Shown: piece after piece, positions 14,467 to 17,628 of the stretch
Numbering within the stretch: the first letter of the stretch is position 1
Layout: each line of letters starts with the position of its first letter
From: an uncultured Eubacterium sp.
GTDB taxonomy: Bacteria; Bacillota; Clostridia; Peptostreptococcales; Anaerovoracaceae
Direction: 5' to 3'
Length of the DNA stretch: 17,628 nucleotides
NCBI GenBank assembly: GCA_946614405.1
Contig: CAMOGZ010000006.1
Location: forward strand, 1 to 17,628
Notes under the pieces: generated by a model
Databases searched by the model: none
Seen by the model: the letters and a program-made list of their open reading frames with translations, nothing else
What the model was told of the DNA's origin: nothing
Translations under genes and position numbers: made by a program

Positions 14467-15387
14467 ATGGACCGGATCATGATCTGCTCCTACGCCAAGA
14501 TCAATCTGTCCATTGATGTGGGAGCCCGTGAAGAGAATGGATATCATGCAGTGGATATGATCATGCAGCAGCTGTCATTCCACGATGATGTGACCATTCA
14601 GTATCAGCCCGGAAAGGACAGACAGATCCGGGTGAAGACCAATCGATATTATCTGCCCACAGACCGCCGGAATCTGGCTTACCAGGCGGCGGAGCTGATG
14701 GCACAGCGATATGGGAAAGAGCATCCGGGGAGCATCGAGATCCACCTGAAGAAGCGGATCCCGGTGGCGGCCGGTCTTGCCGGCGGTTCCGGAAACGGAG
14801 CTGCGGTGATACATGGGCTGAATGCTTTGTGGAAGCTGGACCTGGACCTGGACCAGGTCTGTTCCCTTTGTGCGGAGCTGGGATCAGACGTGCCCTTCAG
14901 CGCGATGATCCAGGCCCACGGGAACCGGGATCTCCCGGAGAAGATCCGCAAACACCCTCTGGCTGTTGCCTGCGCCCGGGCCACCGGACGGGGAACCGAG
15001 CTTAAGCCGGTGCATTCCTGCAACCGGCCGGTGCTCATTGCCAAGCCGAACCTGAGCGTGTCCACCGCGGAGGTCTACCGCGGGATCGATGAGTGCACCG
15101 TAGATGCCCGGCCGGATAATGACCAGCTGGCAAAGGACCTGGAACGGGGCGGCCATGAGATCTACCGAAACTTCATCAATGTTCTGGAGTGTTACACCCT
15201 GAAGGCGTACCCGGAAGTGGCGGAACTGAAAGCCCGAATGGAGAAGTCCAATGCGGAGAAGGTTCTGATGAGCGGAAGCGGACCCACGGTCTTCGCCATG
15301 TTCCGCAAGATCGAGGACGCCATGGAGCTGTGTGCCGGACTTCGGGATGAGGGGTATGAGGCCTACTGGACCTGGGCCGCGAAATAG
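14467..15387 (+). CDS. ispE: 4-diphosphocytidyl-2-C-methyl-D-erythritol kinase
   Basis: IspE phosphorylates CDP-methylerythritol in the MEP route to isoprenoids. The GHMP-kinase fold is clear: YAKINLSI with catalytic K11, the phosphate loop PVAAGLAGGSGNGAA (99-113), D141 in GSDVPF, and the C-terminal MSGSGPTVFAMF. The loop reads GSGNGAA where GSSDAA-like is common. Between DVPF (141-144) and ACARATGRG (168-176) there are about 18 more residues than usual. The start ATG at 14467 has a weak ribosome site; an alternative ATG at 14479 would give the common short N-terminus MICSYAKIN. It lies in the tadA operon, 5 bases after the membrane gene. Confidence 0.95.
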   Translation: MDRIMICSYAKINLSIDVGAREENGYHAVDMIMQQLSFHDDVTIQYQPGKDRQIRVKTNRYYLPTDRRNLAYQAAELMAQRYGKEHPGSIEIHLKKRIPVAAGLAGGSGNGAAVIHGLNALWKLDLDLDQVCSLCAELGSDVPFSAMIQAHGNRDLPEKIRKHPLAVACARATGRGTELKPVHSCNRPVLIAKPNLSVSTAEVYRGIDECTVDARPDNDQLAKDLERGGHEIYRNFINVLECYTLKAYPEVAELKARMEKSNAEKVLMSGSGPTVFAMFRKIEDAMELCAGLRDEGYEAYWTWAAK

Positions 15388-15397
15388 AGAGGAAAGT

Positions 15398-16066
15398 ATG
15401 TTGAGTTTTAATTTGCAGAACCACAGACCTCTTCGTGAGATCGTATATGAACAACTGAAAATGCAGATCCTGACCGGTAAGATCACGCCGGGGACCCGTA
15501 TGATGGAGGTGGATCTGGCGGAAGATATGGGAGTCAGCCGGACCCCGATCCGGGAGGCCATCCGGAAACTGGAGAAGGAGGGCCTGGTAGTGATCGAGCC
15601 GCGGCGCGGCGCCTATGTCTCAGACATTTCCTTCAAGGATATGGTGGACACACTGGTGGTCCGTGAGGATCTGGAGGCACTGGCGGCCAGCCTCGCAGCG
15701 GAGCACATCACACCGGAAGAGGTGGAGGAGCTGACGGATCTGACCAACGACTACAGTGACGCCATCGCGGAAGGAGACATGGAGAAGATCATCCAGTTTG
15801 ACGAGGCCTTCCATCGCCGCATCGTATCCCTCACAGGCAATCAGACACTGATCCAGCTCTGTGAGACCGTGCAGGAACTGGCGCTCCGATTCCGGTATCT
15901 GTACTACGAGCACTTCTCCCAGTATGAGAACATGCCCGTTGAGCATAAAGATATCATCGACGCCATCCGCAGCGGTGACAAGGAGACCGCCAGAAGCGTC
16001 TCCGACGCCCACGTCCGCAAGCTGAAGGAGTTCGTCATGAACGAGGCGGAGACCGCATTCAAATAA
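15398..16066 (+). CDS. GntR-family transcriptional regulator, FadR/FCD type
   Basis: A 222-residue DNA-binding regulator. The winged helix (about 8-75) has the typical LREIVYEQLKMQILTGKI opening and the recognition region MGVSRTPIREAIRKLEKEGLV. The FCD effector domain follows, with metal-site residues in FDEAFHRRI, EHKDI and DAHVRK, so a small organic acid bound through a metal is the likely signal. I chose the ATG at 15398 because it has a GAGAGGAAAG site and begins with the family N-terminus; the frame reaching back to 15332 only overlaps ispE. It is the last gene of the tadA operon, 10 bases after ispE, and may control it. Confidence 0.93.
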   Translation: MLSFNLQNHRPLREIVYEQLKMQILTGKITPGTRMMEVDLAEDMGVSRTPIREAIRKLEKEGLVVIEPRRGAYVSDISFKDMVDTLVVREDLEALAASLAAEHITPEEVEELTDLTNDYSDAIAEGDMEKIIQFDEAFHRRIVSLTGNQTLIQLCETVQELALRFRYLYYEHFSQYENMPVEHKDIIDAIRSGDKETARSVSDAHVRKLKEFVMNEAETAFK

Positions 16067-16076
16067 AGACCAATTG

Positions 16077-16109
16077 AAAACCCCGCGACCTTTGCGATCA
16101 CGGGGTTTT
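16077..16109 (+). terminator. Bidirectional terminator between gntR and htrA
   Basis: AAAACCCCG (16077-16085) pairs with CGGGGTTTT (16101-16109) around a 15-base loop that can pair further. Both strands end in at least four T, and the flanking genes converge here. Confidence 0.88.
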
Positions 16110-16140
16110 GTTATGCAATGGATTATTCGGTTACGATGAT

Positions 16141-17628
16141 TTATTCGCTGGCCGCGGAAAGGGTCACGGTGACCTTGACTTCCTCCTCGCCGCGGATCAC
16201 CACCAGCTTGACTTTGTCGCCGACCTTATGCTCGTCCAGGGCTGCCTTCAGCTCTGTGGAACTTGCAACGTTGGTGCCGTCGATGGACACGATGCGGTCC
16301 CCTGCCTGCAGGCCTGCGGCTCTGGCGTTGGGGCTGGTAACGTTCTCGATGTAGATGCCGCCCTGAGCATAGCCGTACATAAAGGCTTCCTCATCGGACA
16401 GGTCTCTTAACTGGATGCCGATGATGGGACGTCCGCTTTCATTTCCGGACTGCTGCTGTTCCTGGGTCTGCTCCTTGTCCTCGTTCTCGATGAGTTCCTT
16501 GGCGATCTTGGCTCCCTTGTCGATGGGGATGGCGAAGCCCAGGCCCTCTACGTCGGATCCGGTGGACTTGGCCACGACGATGCCGATGAGGTTACCGGAA
16601 GCATTGAACAAAGCCCCACCGGAGTTGCCCGGGTTGATGGAGGCGTCGGTCTGCAGGAGGCTCAGCTCCTTGCCGTCGATATTCAGTGTCCGGTTCAGTG
16701 CACTGATGATTCCGGTGGTTGCTGTGTTGGACAGCTCGCCCAGCGGGTTTCCGATGGCGATGACCTGATCTCCCACTTCCAGCTCTTTGCTGTCGCCGTA
16801 CTGGGCTGCGGTCAGCCCCTTGGCGTCGATCTTCAGCACTGCCAGGTCGTTGCCCGGGTCTGCGCCCACCAGGGCTGCGTCGTAGGTCTTCTGATTGTTC
16901 AGGGTGACGGTGATCTTGGTGGCGCCCTCGATGACATGGTTACAGGTCAGGATGTATCCATCCTCCTGGATGATGACGCCGGATCCGGCTCCCTGGGTCA
17001 CGTAGTTGCGCATCCAGGAGTCAGTGGCCACGGCCTCGGTAGTGATGGAGACAACGGTGGCATCCACCTTGTTGATGATACTCTTATAGGACAAAGTCTC
17101 ATCGGACTTGGTCAGTGTATAGTTGGTGGCGTCAGTCGCGGGCTTGTAGAAGTAGTTGCCCATCAGTGCCACGCCGCCCATGGTCAGCAGTGATGTCGCC
17201 AGCATGCAGAGAATCAGGATCGCCACAAAGGCCTTCTTGGTGATCTGCATCGGCGTCTTTTCTCTCTTGCGGAAAGTATGTTCCGGCTGGCCGTACGGAC
17301 TTTCGCCGTAATTACCGTATCCGCCGTCGCCACCGCCGTAGTTACCGCCGCCGCCTCCATAACTTCCGCCGCCGCCGGCGTAGGCGTAGTTCTCGTCGGC
17401 TCCGTAACTCCCATCGCTTCCGGCGTAGCCGGCGTCATCGGATACTGCGCTTGCTGCAGGCTCCGCAGCCTTCTCCTCCGCATCCGGAATGATGTATCCG
17501 TTGGCTACGGCATAAGGATCCGGTTCGATAGCCGGTTCACTTGGCTTTTCCGATATATACTCAGACATGAAATCCGTGCTGGCCTGTGGTTCAGAAACCG
17601 GCGCATGAGACTCCGCGATCTTCCAGAA
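16141..17628 (-). CDS. HtrA/DegP-like membrane serine protease (S1C) with PDZ domain, 5' end probably off window
   Basis: A membrane-tethered quality-control protease acting outside the membrane. Numbering from the ATG at 17568: residues 1-110 are an acidic cytoplasmic tail, with a Gly/Tyr-rich stretch at 47-94; a membrane helix spans about 113-137; the trypsin-like domain has H211 (TCNHVI), D241 (GNDLAVLKI) and S316 (GNSGGALF); one PDZ domain covers about 381-470. The ATG at 17568 has no ribosome site, and the 20 codons upstream to the window edge are open and of similar Pro/Ser/Glu-rich composition, so I extend the gene to the edge as partial. The annotation could also legitimately start at 17568. 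It ends before a bidirectional terminator and is convergent with gntR. Confidence 0.92.
   Translation of the reverse strand, partial: FWKIAESHAPVSEPQASTDFMSEYISEKPSEPAIEPDPYAVANGYIIPDAEEKAAEPAASAVSDDAGYAGSDGSYGADENYAYAGGGGSYGGGGGNYGGGDGGYGNYGESPYGQPEHTFRKREKTPMQITKKAFVAILILCMLATSLLTMGGVALMGNYFYKPATDATNYTLTKSDETLSYKSIINKVDATVVSITTEAVATDSWMRNYVTQGAGSGVIIQEDGYILTCNHVIEGATKITVTLNNQKTYDAALVGADPGNDLAVLKIDAKGLTAAQYGDSKELEVGDQVIAIGNPLGELSNTATTGIISALNRTLNIDGKELSLLQTDASINPGNSGGALFNASGNLIGIVVAKSTGSDVEGLGFAIPIDKGAKIAKELIENEDKEQTQEQQQSGNESGRPIIGIQLRDLSDEEAFMYGYAQGGIYIENVTSPNARAAGLQAGDRIVSIDGTNVASSTELKAALDEHKVGDKVKLVVIRGEEEVKVTVTLSAASE
17287..17430 (-). repeat. Gly/Tyr-rich low-complexity tract in the HtrA-like N-terminus
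   Basis: About 48 codons read largely as repeats of GSYG, GNYG, GGYG and GGGG, giving a run of short GGC/TAC-type repeats in the DNA. It sits on the cytoplasmic side of the membrane helix, followed by a basic patch (RKREK) just before the helix. Confidence 0.8.

Noticed and set aside
1..17628. CRISPR arrays, insertion sequences, phage genes, toxin-antitoxin or defence systems
   Set aside because: No regularly spaced repeats, transposase or phage motifs, or paired toxin-antitoxin genes were seen on either strand.

Overview
The window looks like a stretch of chromosome from a low-GC-phylum (Firmicutes/Clostridia-type) anaerobe with moderately high GC. The evidence is an AddB-type helicase-nuclease subunit, a class 1B PyrD/PyrK dihydroorotate dehydrogenase, a two-subunit PyrB/PyrI carbamoyltransferase, a secreted protein with clostridial cell-wall-binding-like repeats, AGGAGG-type ribosome binding sites, and a near-perfect sigma-54 promoter. 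A family such as Anaerovoracaceae or a relative fits, but I cannot place it from sequence alone. I see no prophage, insertion sequence or CRISPR array; this is mostly ordinary chromosome with a few odd loci.

Layout. (1) 3-2804, plus: the C-terminal three quarters of addB, cut by the window edge. (2) 2872-2947, plus: tRNA-Thr(CGT) with its own extended -10 promoter and a terminator shared with the next, convergent gene. (3) 3022-3570, minus: an isochorismatase-like cysteine hydrolase. (4) 3571-3880: an AT-rich divergent regulatory region with a sigma-A promoter on the minus strand and a sigma-54 promoter on the plus strand. The latter drives a 73-residue protein of unknown function (3881-4102) with its own terminator. 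(5) 4287-6463, plus: a two-gene transcription unit of a secreted transglutaminase-like wall protein and a cytosolic protein that looks like a CCA-adding enzyme without its nucleotidyltransferase head. (6) 12909-6530, minus: cvpA, then the pyrimidine operon pyrC-K-D-F-E-B-I. It covers carbamoyl phosphate to UMP and lacks only carA/carB; pyrR is also not in the window. (7) 13101-16066, plus: tadA, an Ig-like single-pass membrane protein, ispE and a GntR/FCD regulator, tightly spaced and probably one operon. A 22-bp palindrome sits just upstream of its promoter. (8) 16141-17628, minus: an HtrA-like membrane serine protease, probably running off the window edge.

How the genes work together: the pyr operon is a complete de novo UMP module from carbamoyl phosphate onward, in one transcript with overlaps or short gaps at most junctions. 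The tadA-ispE unit joins tRNA wobble editing with isoprenoid synthesis and ends in a regulator that might act on its own promoter. Convergent gene pairs share bidirectional hairpin terminators at 2952-2980, 6477-6509 and 16077-16109.

Most worth following up: the sigma-54-driven orphan small protein, the headless CCA-adding-enzyme-like protein paired with a wall protein, the palindrome plus apparently leaderless start at tadA, and the pyr operon with a leader too short for PyrR attenuation.
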